DNA of 64,000 bases from Pontivivens nitratireducens (GTDB taxonomy: Bacteria > Pseudomonadota > Alphaproteobacteria > Rhodobacterales > Rhodobacteraceae): NCBI RefSeq assembly GCF_014235845.1, contig NZ_JACJUQ010000011.1, positions 1 to 64,000 of the forward strand, read 5' to 3'. Position numbers and translations under genes: made by a program. This document shows positions 17,506 to 26,065 of the stretch, piece by piece; position 1 is the stretch's first letter; every line of letters begins with the position of its first letter. Below the pieces are notes generated by a model, which worked only from the letters and a program-made list of their open reading frames with translations, did no database searches and was not told the DNA's origin.

Positions 17506-17913
17506 ATGAGCCTGATCATCCACCGTAACGGCGACCGCGCGACCGTGTCCGCCCCTGCCGAAGCCTTTACCGGAACTGTCCTGATCTCCCCCGTGATCGT
17601 GACTCCGAAGCCTGCCAGCATCCGTTCCGTCGATGTCAGCTTTGCGCCCGGTGGGCGGACGTTCTGGCATCACCATCCGTTGGGGCAGACCCTGCGTGTG
17701 ACCTCCGGCATGGGGCTGGTGGCGTTGCGCGGCGAGGCTCCTCAGGTAATCCGCGCGGGTGATACTGTCTTTATCCCGCCGGATGTCGAGCATTGGCACG
17801 GCGCCACGCCGACCACCGCGATGAGCCACATCGCCTTTCAGGAGGAACCGGAAGGGGAGACCGTCTGGCTGGACGCAGTAACTGAGGATGACTACGCCCT
17901 CACCCCCGCCTGA
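17506..17913 (+). CDS. Small cupin-domain protein
   Basis: A 135-residue single-domain cupin. Metal-binding motif 1 is visible in TFWHHHPLGQTLRVTSGMGL and motif 2 in PPDVEHWHGATPTTAMSHIA, with histidines in the expected places. Cupins of this arrangement are often annotated as mandelonitrile-lyase-like or carboxymuconolactone-associated proteins, but nothing here fixes a reaction. The start at 17506 is preceded by AAGGA. It convergently faces nadD. Confidence 0.8.
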   Translation: MSLIIHRNGDRATVSAPAEAFTGTVLISPVIVTPKPASIRSVDVSFAPGGRTFWHHHPLGQTLRVTSGMGLVALRGEAPQVIRAGDTVFIPPDVEHWHGATPTTAMSHIAFQEEPEGETVWLDAVTEDDYALTPA

Positions 17914-17945
17914 TGGGGCATTAAGGGCCGCGCGCGTGACAAGAC

Positions 17946-18548
17946 CTAGCGTGTCCACAGACCCGCATTGCGGATCGCGGTGGAGCTGAGATCGACCATC
18001 GGGCCGGTCACCATAGTCCAGACCGGCGGCGTCATATGCGGCAGCAGATGCGCCGCTCCTTCCTCCAGCCGTGCATCCGTGAACATCCGCGCGGCCGGTG
18101 ACAGACCCGCGCGGACCTGCTCCCCCGGTCGGGCCAGAACCCCGATTGGAACGGACCGGGCGATCCGCTGCCAGTCATCCCACTTGTGAAAGCTCGCCAG
18201 ATTGTCCGCGCCCATCAGCCAGACGAACCGCACCCGTGGATACCGTGCCTGCAAGGCGCGGATCGTCTCGGCCGTGTAGCGCGTGCCAAGCTGAGCCTCG
18301 ATATCGGTTACATCCACACGGGGGTGTCGCATGATCGCGCGTGAGGCCGCAACGCGCCGGGCCAGCGCTGCCGGTGCATCGGACTTGAGTGGGTTGCCGG
18401 GTGACACCAGCCACCAGACGCGATCCAGCCCGAACCGTTTCAGCGCCTCGCGCGTGATATGAACATGCCCGGCATGGGGCGGATCGAACGACCCCCCCAG
18501 CAACCCGACGATCTGCCCGTCGGCGGCGCGCGGCTGCCCCGTTTGCAT
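17946..18548 (-). CDS. nadD: Nicotinate-nucleotide adenylyltransferase
   Basis: Transfers AMP from ATP to nicotinate mononucleotide to make deamido-NAD, the central step of NAD synthesis. 200 residues. The nucleotidyltransferase motif [18 protein letters not shown] (near 13-30) contains the HxGH box, and the C-terminal SSTAIR motif is present ([16 protein letters not shown]). The chosen ATG 18548 gives a family-like N-terminus with GGAG upstream. A TTG at 18611 overlapping the MOSC stop would add 21 residues. The MOSC gene lies just upstream on the same strand, suggesting cotranscription. Confidence 0.95.
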   Translation of the reverse strand: MQTGQPRAADGQIVGLLGGSFDPPHAGHVHITREALKRFGLDRVWWLVSPGNPLKSDAPAALARRVAASRAIMRHPRVDVTDIEAQLGTRYTAETIRALQARYPRVRFVWLMGADNLASFHKWDDWQRIARSVPIGVLARPGEQVRAGLSPAARMFTDARLEEGAAHLLPHMTPPVWTMVTGPMVDLSSTAIRNAGLWTR

Positions 18549-18607
18549 TTTGCTTCGCGCTCCAACCGCTTGCGATGTGTGCTTGTCGGATTTGCAAGGA
18601 CCCGTTG

Positions 18608-19081
18608 TCAACCGACGGGCAGGGCGGATACGCGATCATTGACGCGCACGGTGCCCGGCTCGATCACCTCGGCGCACCATCCGCCATGTCCGCGCAGGGC
18701 CGCGTATCCGCCATTTCCCAGAGCCTCCTCCATCCGCGAACATGGCGCGCAAACCGTCGTCCAGCGCAGGAGTGCCGATCCCATACGGACGCTCCGTCCC
18801 TTGAGCGCGGTCAGGTTGATGCCGCTGACCACGATGTTTCGACGCAGCATCTGGGGCAGCACGTCGCGCCCGATCAACGCGGCGATGACGTCCAGATGCT
18901 CCGCCTGTATCATTGTTACCGCCCGCTTGCCCGGTCGGCCATGATCGCCCGCCAGTCCGCCTGCGCCGATCTCGACCTCTTCGCACGGCAGCAGGGCCTC
19001 ACGCCGGGCGGGCCGGATGCCGATCCACTCCACCCGCCCGGGCCCGCCGGTGCGCGCGATCAGTTCCTTGAGTTCCATCAC
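18608..19081 (-). CDS. MOSC domain-containing protein
   Basis: A 157-residue stand-alone MOSC domain, the beta-barrel found at the C-terminus of molybdenum-cofactor sulfurase and in YiiM/YuaD-type proteins. [16 protein letters not shown] begins the domain, [20 protein letters not shown] follows, and the conserved cysteine region is [19 protein letters not shown]. Predicted cytosolic, possibly a molybdopterin- or sulfur-handling protein; the substrate is not known. The start is one of two adjacent ATG codons (19081 or 19078). Transcribed with nadD. Confidence 0.88.
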   Translation of the reverse strand: MMELKELIARTGGPGRVEWIGIRPARREALLPCEEVEIGAGGLAGDHGRPGKRAVTMIQAEHLDVIAALIGRDVLPQMLRRNIVVSGINLTALKGRSVRMGSALLRWTTVCAPCSRMEEALGNGGYAALRGHGGWCAEVIEPGTVRVNDRVSALPVG

Positions 19082-19153
19082 TGCTCCCGTTGCTCCTCAC
19101 CTTCAAAACCCTTATCTCCACTCCAAACCTGAATTCAGACCCGGAGTGTTCCC

Positions 19154-20809
19154 ATGGCCGCTTACCAGTACGTTTATCACATGGACGGCGTGTCCAAATC
19201 CTATCCCGGCGGCAAGAAGCTGTTCGAGAACATCCGCCTGTCCTTCCTGCCCGGTGTCAAGATCGGCGTCGTGGGCACCAACGGCTCGGGCAAGTCCACC
19301 CTGATGAAGATCATGGCCGGCATGGACAAGGACTTCACCGGTGAGGCATGGGCCGCCGAGGGGGCGAAGGTCGGCTATCTTCCGCAGGAACCCAAGCTGG
19401 ACGACAGCCTGAACGTGCGCGAAAATGTCATGCTGGGCGTGGCGGAGAAGAAGGCGATCCTCGACCGCTACAACGAGCTTGCCATGAACTATTCCGAAGA
19501 AACGATGGACGAGATGACGGCCCTTCAGGACCAGATCGACGCTGCGAACCTCTGGGATCTCGACAGCCAGATCGACGTCGCGATGGAGGCTCTGCGCTGC
19601 CCGCCCGACGAGGCCTCGGTCGATACGCTCTCGGGCGGTGAGGCCCGCCGCGTCGCCCTGTGCAAGCTGCTGCTCGAAGCGCCCGACATGCTGCTGCTCG
19701 ATGAGCCGACGAACCACCTGGACGCGGAAACCATCGCCTGGCTGCAACAGCACCTGATGGACTACAAGGGCACGATCCTGATCGTCACCCACGACCGCTA
19801 TTTCCTCGACGACATCACCTCCTGGATTCTGGAGCTGGATCGCGGCCGCGGCATTCCCTACGAGGGCAACTATTCCGCGTGGCTGGAGCAGAAGGCCAAG
19901 CGGCTGGAGCAGGAAGCGCGTGAGGACAATTCCCGCCAGAAGACGCTGGAGCGTGAGCTGGAATGGATGCGCCAGTCGCCCAAGGCCCGTCAGGCCAAGC
20001 AAAAGGCCCGCATCAACTCCTACAACGAACTGGCCAACAAGTCCGAGCGTGACAAGGTCGGCCGCGCCCAGATCGTCATCCCCAACGGTCCCCGCCTCGG
20101 CGCGAAGGTGATCGAGGTCGCGGACCTCAAGAAATCCTACGGCGACCGCACCCTGATCGAGGGGCTGAGCTTCTCGCTGCCGCCGGGTGGCATCGTCGGC
20201 GTGATCGGTCCCAACGGCGCGGGTAAATCGACCCTGTTCCGCATGTTGACCGGGCAGGAACAGCCGGATGAGGGCACGGTGGAATACGGCGATACCGTCA
20301 AGCTCAGCTATGTGGACCAGTCGCGCGACGCGCTCGATGGCGACGCGACCGTCTGGCATGAAATCTCCGACGGGCTGGACATCATGAAGCTGGGCGACGC
20401 GGAGATGAACTCCCGCGCTTACGTAGGCGCTTTCAACTTCAAGGGCGGCGACCAGCAAAAGAAGATCGCCATGCTCTCAGGCGGGGAGCGGAACCGCGTC
20501 CACATGGCCAAACTGCTCAAGGAAGCGGGCAACGTCCTGCTGCTCGATGAGCCGACCAACGATCTGGACGTGGAGACCCTGCGTGCGCTGGAGGATGCCC
20601 TCGTGGACTTCGCCGGGTGCGCCGTCGTCATCTCCCACGACCGCTTCTTCCTCGACCGTCTGTGTACGCATATTCTAGCGTTCGAGGGCGAAGCCCATGT
20701 CGAATGGTTCGAAGGTAACTTCGAGGACTACGAGGAAGACAAGAAGCGCCGTCTGGGTGCCGATGCCTTGGAGCCGAAGCGGATGAAGCACAAAAAGTTT
20801 GTCCGCTGA
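19154..20809 (+). CDS. ettA: Energy-dependent translational throttle protein EttA (ABC-F ATPase)
   Basis: Cytosolic ABC-F protein that binds the ribosomal E site and gates the first elongation step by cellular ATP/ADP. It has 551 residues with two ABC domains and no membrane segment. Walker A motifs are GTNGSGKST (near 36-44) and GPNGAGKST (near 355). Signatures are LSGGEARRVALCKLL and LSGGERNRVHMAKLL, each followed by LLLDEPTNHLD or LLLDEPTNDLD. The inter-domain arm, with WMRQSPKARQAKQKARINSY, is the tRNA-contacting linker. The C-terminal GADALEPKRMKHKKFVR is typical of EttA. Confidence 0.96.
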   Translation: MAAYQYVYHMDGVSKSYPGGKKLFENIRLSFLPGVKIGVVGTNGSGKSTLMKIMAGMDKDFTGEAWAAEGAKVGYLPQEPKLDDSLNVRENVMLGVAEKKAILDRYNELAMNYSEETMDEMTALQDQIDAANLWDLDSQIDVAMEALRCPPDEASVDTLSGGEARRVALCKLLLEAPDMLLLDEPTNHLDAETIAWLQQHLMDYKGTILIVTHDRYFLDDITSWILELDRGRGIPYEGNYSAWLEQKAKRLEQEAREDNSRQKTLERELEWMRQSPKARQAKQKARINSYNELANKSERDKVGRAQIVIPNGPRLGAKVIEVADLKKSYGDRTLIEGLSFSLPPGGIVGVIGPNGAGKSTLFRMLTGQEQPDEGTVEYGDTVKLSYVDQSRDALDGDATVWHEISDGLDIMKLGDAEMNSRAYVGAFNFKGGDQQKKIAMLSGGERNRVHMAKLLKEAGNVLLLDEPTNDLDVETLRALEDALVDFAGCAVVISHDRFFLDRLCTHILAFEGEAHVEWFEGNFEDYEEDKKRRLGADALEPKRMKHKKFVR

Positions 20810-20844
20810 TACGCGGAACATTCCGACAGTCCCAAATGACGTTG

Positions 20845-20888
20845 CCCGTCTACATGGTACCGCAAGTGCCGCGCCATACAGACGGGCC
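20845..20888 (+). terminator. Imperfect hairpin after ettA
   Basis: GCCCGTCT and AGACGGGC form an 8-bp stem, extended after a 2-nt internal mismatch by ATGG/CCAT, around a 16-nt loop. It lies about 35 bp after the ettA stop. No T tract follows, so an intrinsic terminator is not certain. Confidence 0.3.
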
Positions 20889-21047
20889 GTTACAGCGTCG
20901 GGCTTGGTTGTGTTACACTCTTGAGCAGTTGCAAAAATAGGGAATGTCCGACGGTTCGCCCAAGTTCATGCAAATTAAACGTGAAATATTGCTAGCATGT
21001 CCCAGTTGCATCCGAGGAATCGTGTAGCGCCAGACAGGAACGCAATT

Positions 21048-22553
21048 ATGTCACTCACCTCCACGACCGATCCCGACCGGAGGCTGGCGACCGGCACAGC
21101 TGGCTTGGACAATGTTCTGAATGGCGGGATCACGCCGCGTCGCCTGTATCTGGTCGAGGGGACGCCCGGATCGGGCAAGACGACCCTGGCTTTGCAATTC
21201 CTGATGGAGGGGCGCTCGCAGGGCGAAACCGGTTTGTATATCACCCTGTCCGAAACCGTGAACGAGCTTAGCGCAGTCGCCCGATCGCATGACTGGACCC
21301 TCGACGGGATCGAACTGTTCGAAATCATCGCCGAGGATGAATTCGCCACTGCGAACGAGCAGTCCCTGTTGCATCCCAGTGAGGTGGAACTGGGGGAGAC
21401 GGTGCGTGGAATCATCGAATTGGTCGAGAGGCTCGACCCCGCCCGCGTCGTGCTCGACAGCCTGTCCGAACTGCGCCTTCTGGCGCAAAACCCCTTGCGG
21501 TATCGCCGTCAGATCCTGGCGCTGAAACACTTTTTCGCCCGTCGTAACTGCACCGTTCTGATGCTGGATGATCGCACCGCGGAACCCGGCGATCTGCAAC
21601 TTCATTCGATCGCGCATGGTGTTATTTCGCTCGAACATCTCGCCACCGATTTCGGGTCCGAGCGCCGCCGGCTGCGGGTCATCAAGATGCGCGGTCTTAA
21701 ATATCGCGGGGGCTATCACGATTTCACCATCGAAACGGGGGGCATCTGTGTCTATCCCCGGCTGATCGCGGCACATCACCATCGGGAATTTCCCACCGAA
21801 CCGGTCACCACAGGTCTGGTGGAGCTGGATGCCCTGCTGGGCGACGGTCTGTTTCCTGGCACCAATGCACTGCTGACGGGGCCGGCGGGGATCGGAAAGA
21901 CGACGACGGCTGTGCAGTGCATGATGGCGGCGTTGAAGCGGGGGCAGAGGGCCGCTTACTTCCTGTTCGACGAACGCCTGTCCACCCTCATGATCCGATC
22001 CAGGGCCCTGTCGATGGATCTGCAGCCCTATATCGACAACGGTCTTCTTCAAATTCGCCAGATTGATCCCGCCGAATTGTCACCGGGGGAGTTTGCCAGC
22101 GCCGTGCGCGAATCGGTTGAGGGTGACGGGGCAAGCGTCGTCGTGATTGACAGCCTCAACGCATATCTGCACGCGATGCCGAGCGATAATTTCCTCGTTC
22201 TTCAGATGCACGAATTGCTCAGCTATCTTTCGCAACAAGGCGTCGTGGCGCTTATGATCCTGGGCCAGCATGGGGTGACGGGCGATCTGCGAACAGACCT
22301 CGACATCAGCTATCTGGCCGATACCGTCATGATGCTGCGTTTCTTCGAGGCCGGGGGCGAGGTTCGCAAATCCATCGCCGTTATCAAGACCCGAACATCG
22401 GATCATGAACGCAGCATACGCGAATTCACGATCACCCCGAACGGGATCGGGATAGGTGAGCCTATCCGCAGCTTTACCGGCATCCTGTCCGGATCGCCCG
22501 TCTACACTCGTGAACTGGGCAATCTGCTTTCGGAGGAGGGCAGCAAGAAGTGA
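21048..22553 (+). CDS. KaiC-like double RecA-domain ATPase
   Basis: 501-residue tandem RecA-fold ATPase of the KaiC superfamily. Domain 1 begins RLATGTAGLDNVLNGGITPR with Walker A GTPGSGKTT (38-46) and Walker B-like VVLDSLSELRLL. Domain 2 begins TTGLVELDALLGDGLFPGTN with Walker A GPAGIGKTTT (near 280) and VVVIDSLNAYLHAM. The ending IAVIKTRTSDHERSIREFTI is KaiC-like. ATG 21048 was chosen for CAGGAA upstream. No KaiB or KaiA is in the window. It overlaps the next gene by 4 nt (GTGA), so it is part of a kinase/receiver operon and probably a signalling ATPase, not a clock. Confidence 0.88.
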   Translation: MSLTSTTDPDRRLATGTAGLDNVLNGGITPRRLYLVEGTPGSGKTTLALQFLMEGRSQGETGLYITLSETVNELSAVARSHDWTLDGIELFEIIAEDEFATANEQSLLHPSEVELGETVRGIIELVERLDPARVVLDSLSELRLLAQNPLRYRRQILALKHFFARRNCTVLMLDDRTAEPGDLQLHSIAHGVISLEHLATDFGSERRRLRVIKMRGLKYRGGYHDFTIETGGICVYPRLIAAHHHREFPTEPVTTGLVELDALLGDGLFPGTNALLTGPAGIGKTTTAVQCMMAALKRGQRAAYFLFDERLSTLMIRSRALSMDLQPYIDNGLLQIRQIDPAELSPGEFASAVRESVEGDGASVVVIDSLNAYLHAMPSDNFLVLQMHELLSYLSQQGVVALMILGQHGVTGDLRTDLDISYLADTVMMLRFFEAGGEVRKSIAVIKTRTSDHERSIREFTITPNGIGIGEPIRSFTGILSGSPVYTRELGNLLSEEGSKK

Positions 22554-24013
22554 GCACGTCATCCGATCACCTCGATGGCGGGGGGGATACCTCGGCGGAT
22601 GTTTCGACGTCGGTCGCTGTGCTCGCACCCAAGGGGCGCGACGCGTCGGTCGCTGTTCAGGTGTTTGCCAAGGCCGGTATTCCATCGCAATCCGTACCGA
22701 ATTTGCAGGCGCTGGCCGACCTGATCGAAAGACAGATCGGGGCGATCCTGATCACGGAGGAAGCCCTGAGCGGCCCCGGCGCGGACGCAGTGGCACAGGC
22801 TATCGCTTCGCAACCGTCCTGGTCGGACGTGCCGTTCATTGTTCTGGCGAACGGCACCATCGCCCGCCGAAGCGATCACGCCGCAAGCAAGATGGACGTG
22901 CTTCGGAATGCCGTCCTGCTGTCGCGCCCGCTGCATGCCGAGGAACTGACCCGCGCCATCCGATCTGCCCTGACGGCCAGATGCCGGCAATACACCGCGC
23001 GCGATCAGATGGAGGAGTTGCAGCTTCGTGAACGTCAGTTGTACGAGAGTGAGGCGAAATTCCATGCCATCGCCAATTCCGTGGACCAGATGATCTGGTC
23101 CACTCTGCCGGATGGGTTCCACGATTATTACAATGATCGCTGGTACGCCTTTACCGGCGTTCCCCCCGGATCGACGGACGGGGCAGGATGGAACGGAATG
23201 TTCCACCCCGATGATCAGGAGCGCGCGTGGCAGCGATGGGACCGGTCCCTGAAAACGGGCGAACCGTATGAGATCGAATACCGCTTGCGTCACAGATCGG
23301 GCGAATACCGCTGGGTGCTGGGCCGCGCGCAGCCTGTCCGGGACAAGGACGGTACGATCATGCGTTGGTACGGCACCTGTACCGATATACATGAGATCAA
23401 GATGGCTGAGGAACAGCGCCAACTCATGCTGGGTGAGATGAATCACCGGGTAAAGAACACCCTCGCTATGGTTAACGTCATGGTCTCCCAGACCTTGCGC
23501 CGGGCCGACAGCCTGGAGGACGCGCAGCTTTCTATTCAGTCGCGGATCGGGATGATGGCGCAGGCGCATGACCAATTGATCAACGCAACCTGGACGGAGA
23601 CCCATATCCGCGAGGTCATTGACGCCGCTCTGGCGCCCCATCGCACGGGTGAAAAACGATTCGAGATCGAGGGGCCGGATATTCCCATCGGGTCCAAACA
23701 GGCACTGGGATTGACCATGGCGCTGCATGAGCTTTCCACGAATGCCAGCAAATACGGGGCCTTGTCAGTGCAGCAGGGAAAGGTGTGCGTCACATGGAGC
23801 GTTGAATCGCACAACGATGACAACACATTTCGGTTCCATTGGGTTGAGCGTGATGGCCCCACGGTCGCCCCGCCGTTGCGTCGTGGCTTCGGCAGCCGCA
23901 TGATCGAACAGGCCCTCGCCGGATATTTTAACGGACGGGCGGAACTGTTATATGACCCTGCGGGTTTGAGTTTTGACCTCACAGCACCGTTGACTGGTTT
24001 GACGCTGCAATAA
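22550..24013 (+). CDS. HWE-family PAS sensor histidine kinase with N-terminal receiver-like domain
   Basis: 487-residue soluble kinase starting at GTG 22550 inside the stop of the KaiC-like gene. Residues about 20-145 look like a receiver fold, but the phosphoacceptor position reads AILITEEALSG with no Asp, so it is probably a pseudo-receiver. A PAS domain with PAC follows (about 167-285; WYAFTGVPPGSTDGAGWNGM, YRWVLGRAQPVRDKDG). The kinase has phosphoacceptor His299 in LGEMNHRVKNTLAMVNV, N box LHELSTNASKYGALS, and HWVERDGP with the W-x-E that names the family. No membrane segment is present. It is likely the partner of the single-domain receiver 32 bp downstream. Confidence 0.93.
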   Translation: MSTSSDHLDGGGDTSADVSTSVAVLAPKGRDASVAVQVFAKAGIPSQSVPNLQALADLIERQIGAILITEEALSGPGADAVAQAIASQPSWSDVPFIVLANGTIARRSDHAASKMDVLRNAVLLSRPLHAEELTRAIRSALTARCRQYTARDQMEELQLRERQLYESEAKFHAIANSVDQMIWSTLPDGFHDYYNDRWYAFTGVPPGSTDGAGWNGMFHPDDQERAWQRWDRSLKTGEPYEIEYRLRHRSGEYRWVLGRAQPVRDKDGTIMRWYGTCTDIHEIKMAEEQRQLMLGEMNHRVKNTLAMVNVMVSQTLRRADSLEDAQLSIQSRIGMMAQAHDQLINATWTETHIREVIDAALAPHRTGEKRFEIEGPDIPIGSKQALGLTMALHELSTNASKYGALSVQQGKVCVTWSVESHNDDNTFRFHWVERDGPTVAPPLRRGFGSRMIEQALAGYFNGRAELLYDPAGLSFDLTAPLTGLTLQ

Positions 24014-24045
24014 TGCGAGCCAGAAGTTAACGATATGAGTGCCGA

Positions 24046-24447
24046 ATGACCGTGAATACCCGCAAGCCTCCTGCCGTTCTCATCGTTGAGGACGAGCCGC
24101 TGATCCGTATGGACGCCATTGATATTGTCGAGGATGCGGGGTTCCGAACCTATGAGGCTGCCTCCGCCGATGCCGCTTTGCTGGTGATGGAGCGTGTCGA
24201 TGACATTGCGATCCTGTTCACGGATGTCGATATGCCCGGTTCCATGAACGGGTTGGAGCTTGCAGCCCATGTAAGGAACACCCGACCCTCGGTGAAGATC
24301 CTTATCACATCGGGAATTTTCAATGTGGATCAGTCATCCCTGCCGAATGGGGCGGTGGTGATACAAAAGCCATATGCAATGGGCCATGTGACCCGAAAAT
24401 TACAGGAAATCGCCGCCGAACTCGACGCGCCTTGCGATCAGGACTGA
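24046..24447 (+). CDS. Single-domain response regulator
   Basis: 133-residue receiver without output domain. The acidic pair is in VLIVEDEPLIRMDA, the phosphoacceptor is Asp60 in ILFTDVDMPGSMNGLELA, Thr/Ser is in KILITSGIFN, and Lys in VVIQKPYAMGHV. The MPGSMNGLELA form is typical of receivers paired with HWE/HisKA_2 kinases. It completes a KaiC-like/HWE kinase/receiver cassette. With no DNA-binding domain it must act through protein contact or phosphorelay. Confidence 0.92.
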   Translation: MTVNTRKPPAVLIVEDEPLIRMDAIDIVEDAGFRTYEAASADAALLVMERVDDIAILFTDVDMPGSMNGLELAAHVRNTRPSVKILITSGIFNVDQSSLPNGAVVIQKPYAMGHVTRKLQEIAAELDAPCDQD

Positions 24448-24501
24448 TTTACGGAGCTGCTCGGACAGGGCCGCCGACCCTGCCACCGGCCCTGCGCCTT
24501 C

Positions 24502-24626
24502 TCAGCTGAAGCGATTGACCGGCAGCTTCAAATAGACGTTTCCGTCAGTTTCCGCCGGGGGGAGCCGCCCGCCCCGCAGGTTCACCTGCAACGCCGCGAG
24601 GATGCGGTTCGGTAGCGGAACGATCC
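24502..24626 (-). pseudogene. C-terminal remnant of an MBL-fold metallohydrolase
   Basis: Reading leftward to a TGA at 24502-24504, the frame gives VPLPNRILAALQVNLRGGRL followed by PPAETDGNVYLKLPVNRFS. This is the closing segment of sulfur/persulfide-type MBL-fold hydrolases (recognised from memory). About 42 residues survive; the metal-binding HxHxDH part is absent. The fragment abuts an ArsR remnant on the other strand. Too short for ordinary gene calling. Confidence 0.5.
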
Positions 24627-24809
24627 TTTGGCGATCTTGCTCAGGCCTGCCGCCTGCCGCAACCGACCATGTCACAACAGCTAAAGCGTTTGAGGGAGGC
24701 CTGGCTGGTCACTGGCCGCCGGGAGGGGCAGACGATCTTCTACGCCATCAAGGGCCGTGAAGTAGCGGCCGTGCTGAAGACGCTTCACAGTTTGTACTGC
24801 GCTCGCTAG
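24627..24809 (+). pseudogene. C-terminal remnant of an ArsR/SmtB-family regulator
   Basis: The frame FGDLAQACRLPQPTMSQQLK, then RLREAWLVTGRREGQTIFYA and IKGREVAAVLKTLHSLYCAR, ends at TAG 24807. It is the recognition helix, wing and last helix of an ArsR winged-helix repressor. The N-terminal helices and any start codon with a ribosome site are missing; an internal ATG at 24669 gives only 46 codons. Together with the MBL fragment on the opposite strand it is the scar of an ArsR-MBL gene pair. Confidence 0.6.
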
Positions 24810-24955
24810 GGCGCATCGCCCTTCGCGGGAATTGCAGCGCCACGATGCCTTGCATAATGTGCGACGCATCTGGTTCACCTTCTTTCCAACGTATCGGGGC
24901 CTTTTCCATTCCTGTCAGTTCGCAAATTCGTAAGGAGGATAAGGGCGCACCGGCC

Positions 24956-26065
24956 TTGCGTCTGCTGGGGGCGCGGGCCCTGTTCGATCTGCACCCCGAA
25001 CCTGCCGAAATCTCCATCGTGGGGGGGCGGATCGCGGCCAGTGGCGGGCGGGATGTGGACCTGTCGGGGTGCCTGCTGCTGCCGGGGATCGTCGATCTGC
25101 ACGGCGATGCCTTCGACAGGCACGTCGCGCCCCGGCGGGGTATGGTCCGCACTCCGGCCGACGGGCTGCCGATGTTGTCGTCCGAGCTGGCGGCATGCGG
25201 CATCACCACAGCCTATCTGGCGCAGTTCTGGAGTTGGGAGGGCGGAATGCGCAGCCCCGACTTCGCAAAGGCATTGGCGGATGCGCTGGCCGATTGGCGC
25301 GGCGACGTTGATCTGCGTATGCAGTTGCGGGTTGAAACGCACATGATTGCGGATTTCAACGCGATCGCGCGATTTGTGCGCAAGGCGGGTATCGACTACG
25401 TCGTGTTCAACGATCACCTGCCCCACGCGGCCCTGGCCCGCGAAGCCCTGCCGCAGCGTCTGACCGGCGCGGCGTTGCGGGCAAAGCGGTCGCCTGAGGC
25501 GCATCTGCGCCTCATCCGCACATTGGCCGCGAACGCGCCGCAAGTCCCGGTGGCGCTGGCCCGTCTGATCGCGGAGTTGCCGCCGATCCGGCTGGGCTCG
25601 CATGACGATACAAGCGCCACGGTCCGGGAAACCTACGCTGGCATGGGGGTCGCCATAGCGGAATTTCCCCTCGTGCCTGAGGCGGCGCATGGGGCCGAGC
25701 ATGGAGCTGTGATCCTTGGTGCGCCGAATGTGGTTCGGGGGCGGTCGCACGGGCGCGGGCCTTCGGCCATTGACCTGATCGGGCAGGGGAAATGTACCGC
25801 GCTGACCTCTGACTATCACTATCCCGCCCCCCTGCAGGCGGTGCACAGACTGGTGGCCGGGGGGATGGCGCTGGGCCAGGCATGGTCGTATGTTTCCGCG
25901 AACCCGGCCCGATTGATGGGGCTGTCGGATCGGGGCAAGATCGCGATCGGGGCGCGGGCGGACCTTGTCGTGCTCAACGCGGACAACCTGTCACTGATGG
26001 CGACGTTCGCAGCGGGCCGTCCGGTCTGGATGCAGCCGGACATGGCGACAAGGCTGCTGCGGTGA
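24956..26065 (+). CDS. phnM: PhnM-like amidohydrolase (ribose 1-methylphosphonate 5-triphosphate diphosphatase)
   Basis: Metal-dependent amidohydrolase of the PhnM family, which removes pyrophosphate from alpha-D-ribose 1-methylphosphonate 5-triphosphate in C-P lyase phosphonate use. Motifs: LPGIVDLHGDAFDRHVAPR, ACGITTAYLAQFWSWEGG, LRVETHMIADFNAI, YVVFNDHLPH, LGSHDDTSATVRE and ALTSDYHYPAPL. The start is uncertain. TTG 24956 follows AAGGAGG by about 18 nt and gives a family-like N-terminus and 369 residues; an ATG at 24845 would add 37 unrelated residues. No phnG-L genes adjoin it, so it may be an orphan or have another substrate. It overlaps the next gene by 4 nt. Confidence 0.8.
   Translation: MRLLGARALFDLHPEPAEISIVGGRIAASGGRDVDLSGCLLLPGIVDLHGDAFDRHVAPRRGMVRTPADGLPMLSSELAACGITTAYLAQFWSWEGGMRSPDFAKALADALADWRGDVDLRMQLRVETHMIADFNAIARFVRKAGIDYVVFNDHLPHAALAREALPQRLTGAALRAKRSPEAHLRLIRTLAANAPQVPVALARLIAELPPIRLGSHDDTSATVRETYAGMGVAIAEFPLVPEAAHGAEHGAVILGAPNVVRGRSHGRGPSAIDLIGQGKCTALTSDYHYPAPLQAVHRLVAGGMALGQAWSYVSANPARLMGLSDRGKIAIGARADLVVLNADNLSLMATFAAGRPVWMQPDMATRLLR

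Noticed and set aside
18549-18611. Longer nadD starting at TTG 18611
   Set aside because: It would overlap the MOSC stop as TTGA, which is attractive, but the extra 21 residues lack family similarity and the ATG at 18548 gives the normal NadD N-terminus.
21048-22553. Circadian clock interpretation of the KaiC-like gene
   Set aside because: No KaiA or KaiB is in the window, and the gene is coupled to a histidine kinase; many KaiC-superfamily proteins are not clock parts.
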